A program made the position numbers and the translations under genes. Positions 26,702-34,963 of a stretch of 64,000 nucleotides of DNA are shown here, piece by piece; position 1 is the stretch's first letter, and each line of letters begins with the position of its first letter. Under the pieces are notes generated by a model that was not told the DNA's origin, made no database searches, and worked only from the letters and a program-made list of their open reading frames with translations. The stretch is from Mycolicibacterium sp. TUM20985. Lineage in GTDB: Bacteria; Actinomycetota; Actinomycetes; Mycobacteriales; Mycobacteriaceae. The stretch lies in NCBI RefSeq assembly GCF_030295745.1, contig NZ_AP027291.1, positions 62,001 to 126,000 on the forward strand. Reading direction: 5' to 3'.

Positions 26702-28476
26702 CGGTCCAACCGGAACAACGGGTGTTACGGGAAGTCGTGCTGTCGCAGCTCGGCACGGGTGAGATGCGCGCGTATCGAATGTGGTTGCCCCCGTTGACCG
26801 ATCCAACACCGGTCAACGAACTCGTCGCACGGGATCGTCGTCAGCCGCTGCGCTTCGGGCTCGGCATCATGGACGAACCGAGGCGCCACCGCCAAGAGGT
26901 GTGGGGTATCGACGTGTCGGCCGCAGGCGGCAACATCGCGATCGGCGGCGCGCCGCAGACCGGCAAGTCGATGTTCCTGCAGACGCTGGTGCTGTCCGCG
27001 TCGGCGACGCACACGCCGCGTCAGATTCAGTTCTACTGCGTGGACATGGGCGGCGGCGGCCTGATGTACCTCGAGGACCTGCCGCACGTCGGCGGGGTGG
27101 CCACGCGGTCCGAACCCGACCGCGTCAACCGGGTGGTCGCGGAGATGAAAGCCGTTCTGCGCCAACGTGAAGCAACGTTCAAGCAATACCGTGTCGGCTC
27201 CATCGCCGCCTACCGGCAGATGCGCGAGGACCCCACCAGCCCGGCCGCCGCCGACCCCTTCGGTGACGTGTTCCTGATCATCGACGGCTGGCCGGCGTTC
27301 GTCGCGGAGTTCCCCGACCTCGAACCCGTCGTGCAGGATCTAGCTGGTCAGGGTCTGGCCTATGGCGTCCACACGATCATCTCGACCCCGCGCTGGACGG
27401 AGCTCAAGTCGCGGGTCCGGGATTACCTCGGCACCAAGGTGGAGTTCCGCCTCGGCGACGTGAACGAAACCCAGGTCGACCGGATGACCCGTGACATCCC
27501 CGCCAACCGTGCCGGGCGCGCCATCTCGATGGAGAAGCACCACCTGATGATGGGCGTGCCGCGCTTGGACGGCTTGCACGGCGCCCACGACATCGTCGCC
27601 GCAATCTCGGCGGCCGTCGAGCACATCGGGTCGTTGCACACCGATCAGGCGCCGCAGGTCCGCGTGCTGCCGGAACGGGTGTACCTGCACGAGCTCGACC
27701 CGAGCCCGCCAGGCCCGGGAAGCGACTACCGCACGCGGTGGACGGTGCCGCTCGGACTGCGCGAGTCGGACCTCTCGGTGGCGTACACGCCGATGCACAC
27801 GACGCCGCACCTGTTGATCTTCGGGGCGCCGAAGTCGGGCAAGACGCGCATCGCGCATGCGGTGGCGTCGGCGATCTGCGCGCGGAACGACCCGTCGGAG
27901 GTCCGGTTCATGCTGGCCGACTACCGGTCGGGCCTGCTGGACGCGGTCCCACAGAGCCACCTGCTGGCCGCTGGTGCGGTCAATCGCAACAACGCGAGTC
28001 TCGAAGAAGCAATCAAGGCGTTGGCAGTCAACTTGAAGAAGCGCTTGCCGACGCCGGAGCTCACGACTGCCCAACTGCGGTCGCGGTCCTGGTGGAGCGG
28101 GCCCGACGTCGTGCTGTTGGTCGACGACTGGCACATGATCGTCGCGGCGAGCGGCATGCTCTCGCCGATGGCCCCGCTGGCGCCGCTGCTTCCCGCGGCC
28201 GCGGACATCGGGCTGCACATCATCGTGACGTGCCAGATGAGCCAAGCGCACCGGGCGACGATGGACAAATTCGTGGGCGCTGCCTTCGGTGCGGGTTCGC
28301 CGACCATATTCCTCTCCGGCGAGAAGGCGGAGTTCCCGACGAGCGAGTTCAAGCTCAAGCGTCGACCGCCTGGTCAGGCCCTTCTCGTCTCGCCCGATGG
28401 CAAGGAAGTCATCCAGGCGGCGTACGTGGACCCCCCCGACGAAGAAGTGTTCGTACCACCTCTGACGGCCCGGTAA
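26698..28476 (+). CDS. eccCb1: ESX-1 FtsK/SpoIIIE-type ATPase EccCb1
   Basis: 592 residues, cytosolic, with two ATPase modules: Walker [16 protein letters not shown] near residue 82 and [15 protein letters not shown] near residue 375. Walker B-like strands are [12 protein letters not shown] and [12 protein letters not shown]. The last module is the known docking site for the C-terminal tail of EsxB. It joins EccCa1 to make the complete motor. ATG at 26698 overlaps the preceding stop. Confidence 0.96.
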   Translation: MTVQPEQRVLREVVLSQLGTGEMRAYRMWLPPLTDPTPVNELVARDRRQPLRFGLGIMDEPRRHRQEVWGIDVSAAGGNIAIGGAPQTGKSMFLQTLVLSASATHTPRQIQFYCVDMGGGGLMYLEDLPHVGGVATRSEPDRVNRVVAEMKAVLRQREATFKQYRVGSIAAYRQMREDPTSPAAADPFGDVFLIIDGWPAFVAEFPDLEPVVQDLAGQGLAYGVHTIISTPRWTELKSRVRDYLGTKVEFRLGDVNETQVDRMTRDIPANRAGRAISMEKHHLMMGVPRLDGLHGAHDIVAAISAAVEHIGSLHTDQAPQVRVLPERVYLHELDPSPPGPGSDYRTRWTVPLGLRESDLSVAYTPMHTTPHLLIFGAPKSGKTRIAHAVASAICARNDPSEVRFMLADYRSGLLDAVPQSHLLAAGAVNRNNASLEEAIKALAVNLKKRLPTPELTTAQLRSRSWWSGPDVVLLVDDWHMIVAASGMLSPMAPLAPLLPAAADIGLHIIVTCQMSQAHRATMDKFVGAAFGAGSPTIFLSGEKAEFPTSEFKLKRRPPGQALLVSPDGKEVIQAAYVDPPDEEVFVPPLTAR

Positions 28477-28522
28477 TATTCACGTATACGTTCAGCAACG
28501 CAGCGTGCAATCCGCTAGCAAA

Positions 28523-28540
28523 GGAATCGCACCTGATTCC
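28523..28540. promoter_or_regulatory. Inverted repeat GGAATC-N6-GATTCC in the eccCb1-PE35 gap
   Basis: The 142 bases before PE35 are more A/T-rich than the flanking genes and contain GGAATC (28523-28528) with its reverse complement GATTCC (28535-28540). Further downstream, TTGCATTGGTTAGCAATACG resembles promoter sequence. An internal promoter for PE35-PPE68-esxB-esxA is plausible here, separating strongly expressed substrates from the machinery genes. Confidence 0.4.
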
Positions 28541-28618
28541 ACGGGGGAGCAAGTACCGCTCCGTGTGGGCCATCGGCCCAATTGCATTGGTTAGCAATAC
28601 GTAGGGGAGTAGTCGCAA

Positions 28619-28915
28619 ATGCAACCACTTGAGCACAACCCGGGCGCCGTAGGAGTCGGGTCGGAGGTCGTCTCGAACGGCGTTCGCGGTCTGGCTACGG
28701 GAACTGCCGCAGGTGCCGCGGTCAGCGCACTTGCACCGGCCGGAGCCGAGGAGGTGTCGCTGCAGGCGGCCCTCGCGTTCGCTACCGAGGGCATCCAGGC
28801 GATGGCCATCAACGCCCTCGCGCAAGAGGAGTTGTCGCGCGCCGGTGCGGCATACGTCGAAGCCGCCGGCATCTATACGGCGGTCGACGAATCCGGCGCC
28901 GCCACGCTTTCGTAA
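28619..28915 (+). CDS. PE35: PE family protein PE35
   Basis: A 98-residue PE-domain protein with no C-terminal extension. Helical hairpin segments are VVSNGVRGLATGTAAGAAVS and VSLQAALAFATEGIQAMAIN. The secretion motif Y-x3-D is present as YTAVD at residues 86-90. The Pro-Glu dipeptide that names the family is replaced (HNPGA), as it is in M. tuberculosis PE35. It pairs with PPE68, encoded next, and needs EspG1 for export. GGGGAG lies upstream of the start. Confidence 0.93.
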   Translation: MQPLEHNPGAVGVGSEVVSNGVRGLATGTAAGAAVSALAPAGAEEVSLQAALAFATEGIQAMAINALAQEELSRAGAAYVEAAGIYTAVDESGAATLS

Positions 28916-28960
28916 GAGCCATCAGCGAACTTCCGAGTCGACAATTAGGTCCAGCAAACT

Positions 28961-30253
28961 ATGTCCGCAGTGCCCGCAATGCTGGCGATGTTCTACGGAG
29001 CATTGCCACCTGAGGTGAACACTGCGCGGCTGATGGCTGGGGCCGGCATCGAGCCGATGTACCAGGCCGCGGCCGGCTGGGAGGCACTGGCGATCTCGCT
29101 GGAGACGCAGGCCGAGGAGCTCGCCGGAAGCCTTGCGGCACTTCAGGGTTCATGGCAGGGGTCGGGTAGCGAGCGGGCCGTGCAGGCGACCACGCCGATG
29201 GTGGCCTGGCTGCGCACGACCGCGATGCAGGCGCAGAAGCGGGCGATGCAGGCCATCGCCCAGGCGACGGCGTACACCTCCGCGATGGTGACTACCCCGC
29301 CGTTGCCGGAGATCGAGATGAACCACGTCACGCACGCGACACTGGAGGCCACGAACTTCCTCGGGGTCAACGCGGTGCCGATCGGGGTCAACGAGTCGGA
29401 CTACTTCGTGCGCATGTGGAATCAGGCCGCCGGCGCCATGGAGGGTTACCAGGCGGAGACGACGCTCAACACGCTCTTCGAGCCCATCCCGCCGATGACC
29501 CCGATCGTCATGCCCGGCGTGGGGGAGAGCACGGTGTCTGGGGCGGTGGCCCAGAACGCTGCCCTGCTGCCGGGGTCGATGATGCGCGAGACGGCGTTCG
29601 CGCACGTTACGGCCGACGGGCAACTCCAGTCCGTAGCGCTCAAGGCCGGCAACCTGGCCAGCCAGGGCAACATGGCCGCCCAGCGCGGCGAGGGCCAGGC
29701 GCAGAAGGCAGAGAACGCCGGTCAGCAGGGCCAGGGCATGCAGCAGGGTGTCCAAATGGCCACGCAGATGGCCTCGCAGGGCGTCTCGATGATCGGGCAG
29801 TTGCCACAGCAGGCGATGCAGCCCATGCAGCAGCTCACCCAACCGCTGCAGCAGGTGACCCAGCTCTTCAGCCAGATGGGCAGCAGTTTCGGCTCGGATA
29901 AGGCGCAAGTCGGTCTTATCGGGGCGAGCCCCGTGTCTAGCCACCCGTTGGCTGGCGGGATCGGTGCCAGTTCGGGTGCGGGCCTGGTCCGGGCGGCGTC
30001 GCTGCCCGGAATGGGTGGCACGTCGACGCGAAGCCCGTTGATGTCGAGCCTGGTGGGTCCGTCCACGGCACCTCCCTCGGCGGTGCCCGGCGCCGCGGCG
30101 GGATTGGGAGGCCCCGGTCTGGCGCCGGTGGGTGGCGGAGGCGGTGGCCCGATGGGCGCGATGGGGCAGAACGGCAAGAGCGGCGGGAGCAGGACGGCGT
30201 TGAAGGTCCCCTCCCCGCTGCCGTTGGACGAAGACGACGAAGACGACTGGTAA
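28961..30253 (+). CDS. PPE68: PPE family protein PPE68
   Basis: 430 residues. The PPE domain (about 1-175) contains FYGALPPEVNTARLMAG and the W-x-G turn SWQGSGSE. It is followed by a Met/Gln-rich stretch at about 245-310 (QQGVQMATQMASQGVSMIG, LPQQAMQPMQQL) and a Gly/Pro-rich tail ending DEDDEDDW. It forms a heterodimer with PE35; EspG1 binds its helical tip. The Met/Gln-rich part resembles one in EspJ. Located 45 bases after PE35. Confidence 0.95.
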   Translation: MSAVPAMLAMFYGALPPEVNTARLMAGAGIEPMYQAAAGWEALAISLETQAEELAGSLAALQGSWQGSGSERAVQATTPMVAWLRTTAMQAQKRAMQAIAQATAYTSAMVTTPPLPEIEMNHVTHATLEATNFLGVNAVPIGVNESDYFVRMWNQAAGAMEGYQAETTLNTLFEPIPPMTPIVMPGVGESTVSGAVAQNAALLPGSMMRETAFAHVTADGQLQSVALKAGNLASQGNMAAQRGEGQAQKAENAGQQGQGMQQGVQMATQMASQGVSMIGQLPQQAMQPMQQLTQPLQQVTQLFSQMGSSFGSDKAQVGLIGASPVSSHPLAGGIGASSGAGLVRAASLPGMGGTSTRSPLMSSLVGPSTAPPSAVPGAAAGLGGPGLAPVGGGGGGPMGAMGQNGKSGGSRTALKVPSPLPLDEDDEDDW

Positions 30254-30344
30254 GCCGTCTGCGCAAAAGGACTTTCCGGCCGGAGGGGGCTGGAAGACTC
30301 GCCAACACCTTGGTGAGGACACAGGAGAGAAAAGGTAAACAGCG

Positions 30345-30647
30345 ATGCCCCAGATGAATACCGATGCCGCTGTCCTCGCCAAAGAGGCCAGTAACTTCGA
30401 GCGCATCTCCGATGAATTGAAGCAAGTGATCGCCGCGGTCGACATGACCGCCAATTCCCTGAAGGCGCAGTGGACCGGTCAGGCCGGGGTCGCCGCGCAG
30501 ATGGCTCTGCAGCGTTTCGACGCCGCTGCCGCGACGCAGATTCAGGAGCTCAACGACATCTCGAACAACATCCACACCTCTGGTACCCAGTACACCTCGA
30601 CGGATGACGACCAGGCCGGCAACCTCGCCCACTTGATGCAGCTCTGA
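30345..30647 (+). CDS. esxB: ESX-1 substrate EsxB (CFP-10-like WXG100 protein)
   Basis: 100 residues, two helices joined by the W-x-G turn (W43-T-G). The C-terminal export signal Y-x3-D is present as Y83-TSTD-87, followed by a tail ending HLMQL that should contact EccCb1. It forms a 1:1 dimer with EsxA. AAAGG lies about nine bases ahead of the ATG. The 91-base gap from PPE68 contains small palindromes (CACCTTGGTG, CCGGCCGG) that could shape the mRNA leader. Confidence 0.97.
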   Translation: MPQMNTDAAVLAKEASNFERISDELKQVIAAVDMTANSLKAQWTGQAGVAAQMALQRFDAAAATQIQELNDISNNIHTSGTQYTSTDDDQAGNLAHLMQL

Positions 30648-30677
30648 CTGCACACAAACGGAATACGGAGAATTTAA

Positions 30678-30965
30678 ATGACTGAACAGACTTGGAATTT
30701 CGCGGGAATCGAAGGCGGCTCGGGCGAGATCATGGGCGCCGTCGGCCAGACCGCCGGACTGCTCGACGAGGGCAAGGCCTCCTTGGCGTCGCTCGCCGCG
30801 GTATGGGGCGGCACCGGCTCGGAGGCGTACCAGGCGGTGCAGGCCAAGTGGGACCAAACCTCCACCGAGCTCAACGCGGCGCTGCAGAACCTGGCGCAGA
30901 CCATCAGCGAATCCGGCCAGACGATGGCCCAGACCGAAGCCGGCGTGACCGGGATGTTCACCTGA
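30678..30965 (+). CDS. esxA: ESX-1 substrate EsxA (ESAT-6-like WXG100 protein)
   Basis: 95 residues, the same length as M. tuberculosis ESAT-6, with [18 protein letters not shown] at the N-terminus and the turn W43-G-G in [12 protein letters not shown]. It lacks the Y-x3-D signal, which its partner EsxB supplies. It is known to be secreted as a dimer and to act on membranes in pathogens. It follows esxB by 30 bases with a GGAGA ribosome site and is followed by a strong hairpin. Confidence 0.97.
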   Translation: MTEQTWNFAGIEGGSGEIMGAVGQTAGLLDEGKASLASLAAVWGGTGSEAYQAVQAKWDQTSTELNAALQNLAQTISESGQTMAQTEAGVTGMFT

Positions 30966-30981
30966 CATCACCTCCCACGAT

Positions 30982-31014
30982 GGTGGGCGGGCCGAGTCCT
31001 CGCGCCCGCCCACC
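30982..31014 (+). terminator. Strong hairpin downstream of esxA
   Basis: GGTGGGCGGGC (30982-30992) pairs perfectly with GCCCGCCCACC (31004-31014), 11 bp, and the 11-base loop can extend the stem through CGAG/CTCG with one unpaired base. No T-tract follows. It lies 17 bases after esxA and 65 bases before espI, so it may partly terminate or stabilise the 3' end of the esxBA transcript and lower expression of espI-eccD1. Confidence 0.65.
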
Positions 31015-31078
31015 GCGTGAGCGCCGGGGTATGCGAAAGTCCCTGGCGCACCCAATACTCAAAGTTGAGAGGTAATCC

Positions 31079-32470
31079 ATGTCGGCCGACTATGACCGGC
31101 TCTTCCATTCCTCGGAGGCAGCACAGGCCGGCGAGGAGACCGCGACGGTAGACCGAGACCCGTTGTCTCCGGCGGCTGCGGCACCCAAGTCTCCCGCGCA
31201 TGGTCGCGACGAGTCGCCGTCCGGCCCGCTTCCGGTCGCGCCCACGCAGGCTCAGTCGGCTCCTGCCCCGACCACGGCGCCGCCGCCCCGGCCCACCGAG
31301 GTGACGATGCAGATGCCTCCCACCGCACAGCGGGTGCAGAACGGGATGATGCGCGCGCCGCAGTCCGCGGCACCGACCGGGGCGCGGTACGAGCAGAGGC
31401 CCGCTACGCCGGCGCCGCAAGCCCGTCCCACCTCCGCACCGGTGCCGTCGCAGCTGTACGCCGAGGGACAAACGGCGTGGCCGCCGCCACCGCTGCTTGC
31501 AGGGCAACCGGCGCCGACCTCCGCAGCCACCATCGGCAACCATCGCGCCATCGATGCGCTGTCCCATGTCGGCGTGCGATCCGCGGTGAAGATGCCGCCG
31601 CAGCGCGGCTGGCGTCACCTGATCTATCTGCTGACGCGGATCAATCTGGGGCTGTCGTCCGACGAGCTCTACGAGATGGATCTGCACGCCCGGATCCGCC
31701 GGAACGCCCGCGACTCCTATCAGATCGGCGTGTTCGGGCTGAAGGGCGGCGTCGGCAAGACGGCCCTGACGGTGGCGCTGGGCTCGTCGTTGAGCAAGAT
31801 TCGCGGTGACCGCATCCTGGCCGTCGACGCCGATCCCGATGGTGGCAACCTCGCCGACCGAGCCGGGCGTCAGTCGGCAGCGACGGTGGCAGATCTGTTG
31901 TCCGACAAGGACTTGAGCCGGTACAACGACATCCGCGCCTACACGAGCATGAACGGTTCCAACCTCGAAGTGCTCTCCTCGGAGGAGTACAGCGGCGCGC
32001 GGCGCGAGTTCAACGACGAGGATTGGAAGGGCGCCGTCGGCATCGTGTCGCGGTACTACAACCTCGTCCTCGCCGACTGTGGCGCCGGTTTGTTCCAGCC
32101 CGCCTCGCGTGGCGTGCTTGCCACGGTGTCGGGCCTCGTGATCGTGGCGAGTGCCTCCATCGATGGGGCCCGGCAAGCCGCGGTCACCATGGACTGGTTG
32201 CGGCAGAACGGGTATCAGGATCTGCTCGGCCGTTCGTGTGTCGTGATCAACCACGTCGTGCCGGGCAAGCCGAACATCGACGTCGACGACCTGGTGCAGC
32301 AGTTCGAGCGCCACGTTTCCGCCGGCCGCGTCATCGTGCTGCCGTGGGACAAGCACATCGCTGCGGGCACCGAGATCCAACTCGACCTCCTCGGCGGGCA
32401 GTTCCGCAGGCGCGTCACCGAACTCGCCGCGGCACTGTCCGACGACTTCGACAGGCTCGAACGTCGTTGA
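31079..32470 (+). CDS. espI: ESX-1 secretion-associated ATPase EspI
   Basis: 463 residues, clearly shorter than M. tuberculosis EspI (about 666). The N-terminal 150 residues are Pro/Ala-rich and disordered; the rest is a MinD-like ATPase with GVFGLKGGVGKTALTVALGS, LAVDADPDGGNLADR and VLADCGAGLFQPASRG. EspI is known to lower ESX-1 activity when ATP is scarce. It lies between esxA and eccD1 as usual, and its stop overlaps the TTG start of eccD1. A second protein of the same architecture is encoded at 18171-19553. Confidence 0.93.
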   Translation: MSADYDRLFHSSEAAQAGEETATVDRDPLSPAAAAPKSPAHGRDESPSGPLPVAPTQAQSAPAPTTAPPPRPTEVTMQMPPTAQRVQNGMMRAPQSAAPTGARYEQRPATPAPQARPTSAPVPSQLYAEGQTAWPPPPLLAGQPAPTSAATIGNHRAIDALSHVGVRSAVKMPPQRGWRHLIYLLTRINLGLSSDELYEMDLHARIRRNARDSYQIGVFGLKGGVGKTALTVALGSSLSKIRGDRILAVDADPDGGNLADRAGRQSAATVADLLSDKDLSRYNDIRAYTSMNGSNLEVLSSEEYSGARREFNDEDWKGAVGIVSRYYNLVLADCGAGLFQPASRGVLATVSGLVIVASASIDGARQAAVTMDWLRQNGYQDLLGRSCVVINHVVPGKPNIDVDDLVQQFERHVSAGRVIVLPWDKHIAAGTEIQLDLLGGQFRRRVTELAAALSDDFDRLERR

Positions 32471-33996
32471 CCGCCACGGCCGCCGCACCTAGCACGTCGG
32501 GCGTGACGCCCGGCAGGCCCGCGACGACCCGGGTGACCATCCTGACCGGGCGGCGCATGACCGACCTCGTGCTGCCTGCGGCTGCGCCGGTCGAGACGTA
32601 CATCGACGAGACCGTGACGGTGCTCGGCGAGCTGCTGGAGGACACGCCCGCAGATGTGTTGGCAGGGTTCGACTTCAAGGCCCAGGGGGAGTGGGCCTTC
32701 GCCCGGCCGGGAGCGCCCCCGCTGAAGGCGGCCGAGTCGCTCGACGACGCTGGCGTCGTGGACGGCTCGCTGTTGACGTTGGTGTCGGTGAGTCGCACGG
32801 AGCGGTACCGACCGCTCGTCGAGGACGTCATCGACGCGATCGCCGTGCTCGACGAGTCACCGGAGTTCGATCGCACCGCGTTGAACAGGTTCGTGGGGCT
32901 GGCCATTCCCGTCGTCACCGTGGTGGTCTCGATCATCGGACTGGTGAGCTGGTCGAAGACGGGGCACGGCTGGTGGTGGACCCTGGCGCTCGGCCTGCTC
33001 GGTGTCGGCGTCCTCGTCGGCAGCATGGTGGCGCGCAATCGATATGACAACCTGAACACTTCGGAGAGCCTGCTGGTTGCGGCGCTCGCGCCCCTCGCGG
33101 CGGCGGCCGCGTTGGCGGTTCCTCTGCCCGCAGGCATCGACGGACTGGGCGCACCCAACGTCGCGGGTGCCGGTGCGGTGATCCTGCTAATCGTCCTCGC
33201 GACGCGGGGCGGTCCGCGTAAACGTGCGGAGATGGCGTCGTTCCTCGCGATCGCGGCCGTCGCAGTCACCGCGGCGGCCGTGGCCTACGGCTACGGGTGG
33301 CAGGCCTGGGTGCCTGCAGGCGCCATCGCCTTCGGCATGATCGTCGTGACCAACGCCGCCAAGCTGACCGTCGCCGTCGCACGGATCGCGCTGCCGCCCA
33401 TCCCGGCACCCGGTGAGACTGTCGCGAATGATGAACTGCTCGACCCTGTCTCGACCAACGATGCCTCCGACGAGGAATCCCCCACGTGGCAAGCGATCAT
33501 CGCGTCCGTGCCGGAATCGGCGGTACGTCTGACCGAGCGCAGCCATCTGGCCAAGCAGCTCCTGGTCGGTTTCCTGTCCGCGGGCGCCTCGGTGCTGGCC
33601 GCCGGCGCGATCACGGTGGTGGTGCAGGGGCACTTCTTCGTTCACAGCCTGATCGTCGCGGGGCTGGTGACGACGGTGTGTGGCTTCCGCTCCCGGTTGT
33701 ACGCCGAAAGATGGTGTGCCTGGGCGCTTCTGGCCGCGGCCATTGTCATTCCCACCGGTGTGATGGTGAGGCTCAGCGTGTGGTACCCAGACACCGCCTG
33801 GCTGGTGCTGAGCATCTACGTCGCGGGTGTGGTCATTGCGCTGATCCTGGTGGGCGCGACCGAGGGTGTGCGCAGGGTGTCGCCGGTGACCAAGCGCATT
33901 CTCGAACTGCTCGACGGTGCGGCGATCGCGGCGGTGATCCCCTTGCTGCTGTGGATCGCGGGAGTCTATGACGTCTTACGGAACATTAGGTTCTGA
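32467..33996 (+). CDS. eccD1: ESX-1 membrane channel component EccD1
   Basis: 509 residues, against 511 in M. tuberculosis. A ubiquitin-like cytosolic domain (ATTRVTILTGRRMTDLVLP, then SLDDAGVVDGSLLTLVSVSR) is followed by about 11 membrane helices, ending GVYDVLRNIRF. The TTG at 32467 overlaps the espI stop (TTGA) and gives the same roughly 22-residue lead before VTILTGRR as the known protein; the next ATG (32557) would cut into the ubiquitin-like fold. EccD dimers line the EccB-C-D-E channel. Confidence 0.95.
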   Translation: MTATAAAPSTSGVTPGRPATTRVTILTGRRMTDLVLPAAAPVETYIDETVTVLGELLEDTPADVLAGFDFKAQGEWAFARPGAPPLKAAESLDDAGVVDGSLLTLVSVSRTERYRPLVEDVIDAIAVLDESPEFDRTALNRFVGLAIPVVTVVVSIIGLVSWSKTGHGWWWTLALGLLGVGVLVGSMVARNRYDNLNTSESLLVAALAPLAAAAALAVPLPAGIDGLGAPNVAGAGAVILLIVLATRGGPRKRAEMASFLAIAAVAVTAAAVAYGYGWQAWVPAGAIAFGMIVVTNAAKLTVAVARIALPPIPAPGETVANDELLDPVSTNDASDEESPTWQAIIASVPESAVRLTERSHLAKQLLVGFLSAGASVLAAGAITVVVQGHFFVHSLIVAGLVTTVCGFRSRLYAERWCAWALLAAAIVIPTGVMVRLSVWYPDTAWLVLSIYVAGVVIALILVGATEGVRRVSPVTKRILELLDGAAIAAVIPLLLWIAGVYDVLRNIRF

Positions 33997-34010
33997 GCGG
34001 AGGGCATGGA

Positions 34011-34649
34011 ATGGGAACGGGTCCTGGCGGACAGCCGCCACTGAAGGTCGATCCAGAGCTGCTGGGTAAGTACGGCAACCAATTGCTTACGGCGGCTGGC
34101 GATCTCCCCGATGCGCCCGCCCCGTTCACTGTGGCTGGTGCTGATGCCATCAGTCAGGCCATCGCCGAGAAGCTACCCTCGCTGGAGGGCGCCATCCAGG
34201 AGGCGTTGCCAAAGCTCAAGAATGAGGCGTCCACCACGGCGTCCAACGTCGTCGAGGCCGCTGGTCGCTATTCGACCACCGATGCCCAGCTCGCCGCGGA
34301 ATACGAGAAGCACCAGTTCGATTCGGCGGGCAGTGCCGGTGGCGGTCTGGCGTCCGGCGCGTCGGCTTTGGGTGGGGGTGGCGATTCGATGGGCCAACTG
34401 GGCCAGATGATGAGCATGCCGATGCAGATGGCGAGCCAGGCCACCCAGATGCCCGCGCAGGCGATGAGCGCCGTTGGCCAAGTGCCACAAGGCATCATGC
34501 AGGGCGTGGAGCAGATCGGTCAGATGGGTGGCGCTGGCGGTGGGCAGGACGCCCGCGACGAAGCGGCGGCGGGCGATGCGGATGCGGAACGGGCGCCGAC
34601 CGAGGCGCGCGCCGCGACCATAGCGCCGGATCGGACCGTAGACCTATGA
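34011..34649 (+). CDS. espJ: ESX-1 secretion-associated protein EspJ
   Basis: 212 residues. The N-terminal 100 residues are helical (LKVDPELLGKYGNQLLTAAG; TTASNVVEAAGRYSTTDAQL) and include the export motif Y-x3-D as YSTTD. A Gly-rich linker and a Met/Gln-rich stretch (MSMPMQMASQATQMPAQAM) follow, then an acidic end. The gene order after eccD1 and the N-terminal pattern match EspJ (Rv3878). GGAGGG precedes the ATG. The stop overlaps the next start (ATGA), so the two products may form a pair. Confidence 0.85.
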   Translation: MGTGPGGQPPLKVDPELLGKYGNQLLTAAGDLPDAPAPFTVAGADAISQAIAEKLPSLEGAIQEALPKLKNEASTTASNVVEAAGRYSTTDAQLAAEYEKHQFDSAGSAGGGLASGASALGGGGDSMGQLGQMMSMPMQMASQATQMPAQAMSAVGQVPQGIMQGVEQIGQMGGAGGGQDARDEAAAGDADAERAPTEARAATIAPDRTVDL

Positions 34650-34948
34650 CCGGACCGGTCCTAAGGGTCGATCCGACGGTACTGCAGGACGCGGGTGCTC
34701 GCTTCGGTGAGGCGGGCGACGGACTTGCCGGAATGGCGTCCGGTCAATCGCTGGACGCTGCGGCGGCCGGGGTGTCGCAGCTGACGACCGCGGCAGCGTG
34801 TCGGTCTGCGCAACAATCGATTTCGGCAGAGATGAGGGCCGCGGCGGATGGTGCCCGGCAGTTCGGTGTCAGCCTCACTGCGGCCGCCGACCAGTACCTT
34901 CGGCAGGACCAGGCCGCGGCGAGCGCCGTCGAGGGTGTCCAGATCTAG
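34646..34948 (+). CDS. EspC/EspF-like type VII secretion target (DUF2580-like)
   Basis: A 100-residue WXG100-sized helical protein: VLRVDPTVLQDAGARFGEAG, QQSISAEMRAAADGARQFG and the export motif YLRQD in AADQYLRQDQAAASAVEGV. The VDP start and the spacing resemble EspC and EspF, small ESX-1 substrates. Its start overlaps the espJ stop by four bases, which suggests co-translation and a partner relationship with EspJ. It converges on espK with 15 bases between stops. The exact orthologue is uncertain. Confidence 0.85.
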   Translation: MTGPVLRVDPTVLQDAGARFGEAGDGLAGMASGQSLDAAAAGVSQLTTAAACRSAQQSISAEMRAAADGARQFGVSLTAAADQYLRQDQAAASAVEGVQI

Positions 34949-34963
34949 GTCGTCGCTCCGTGG

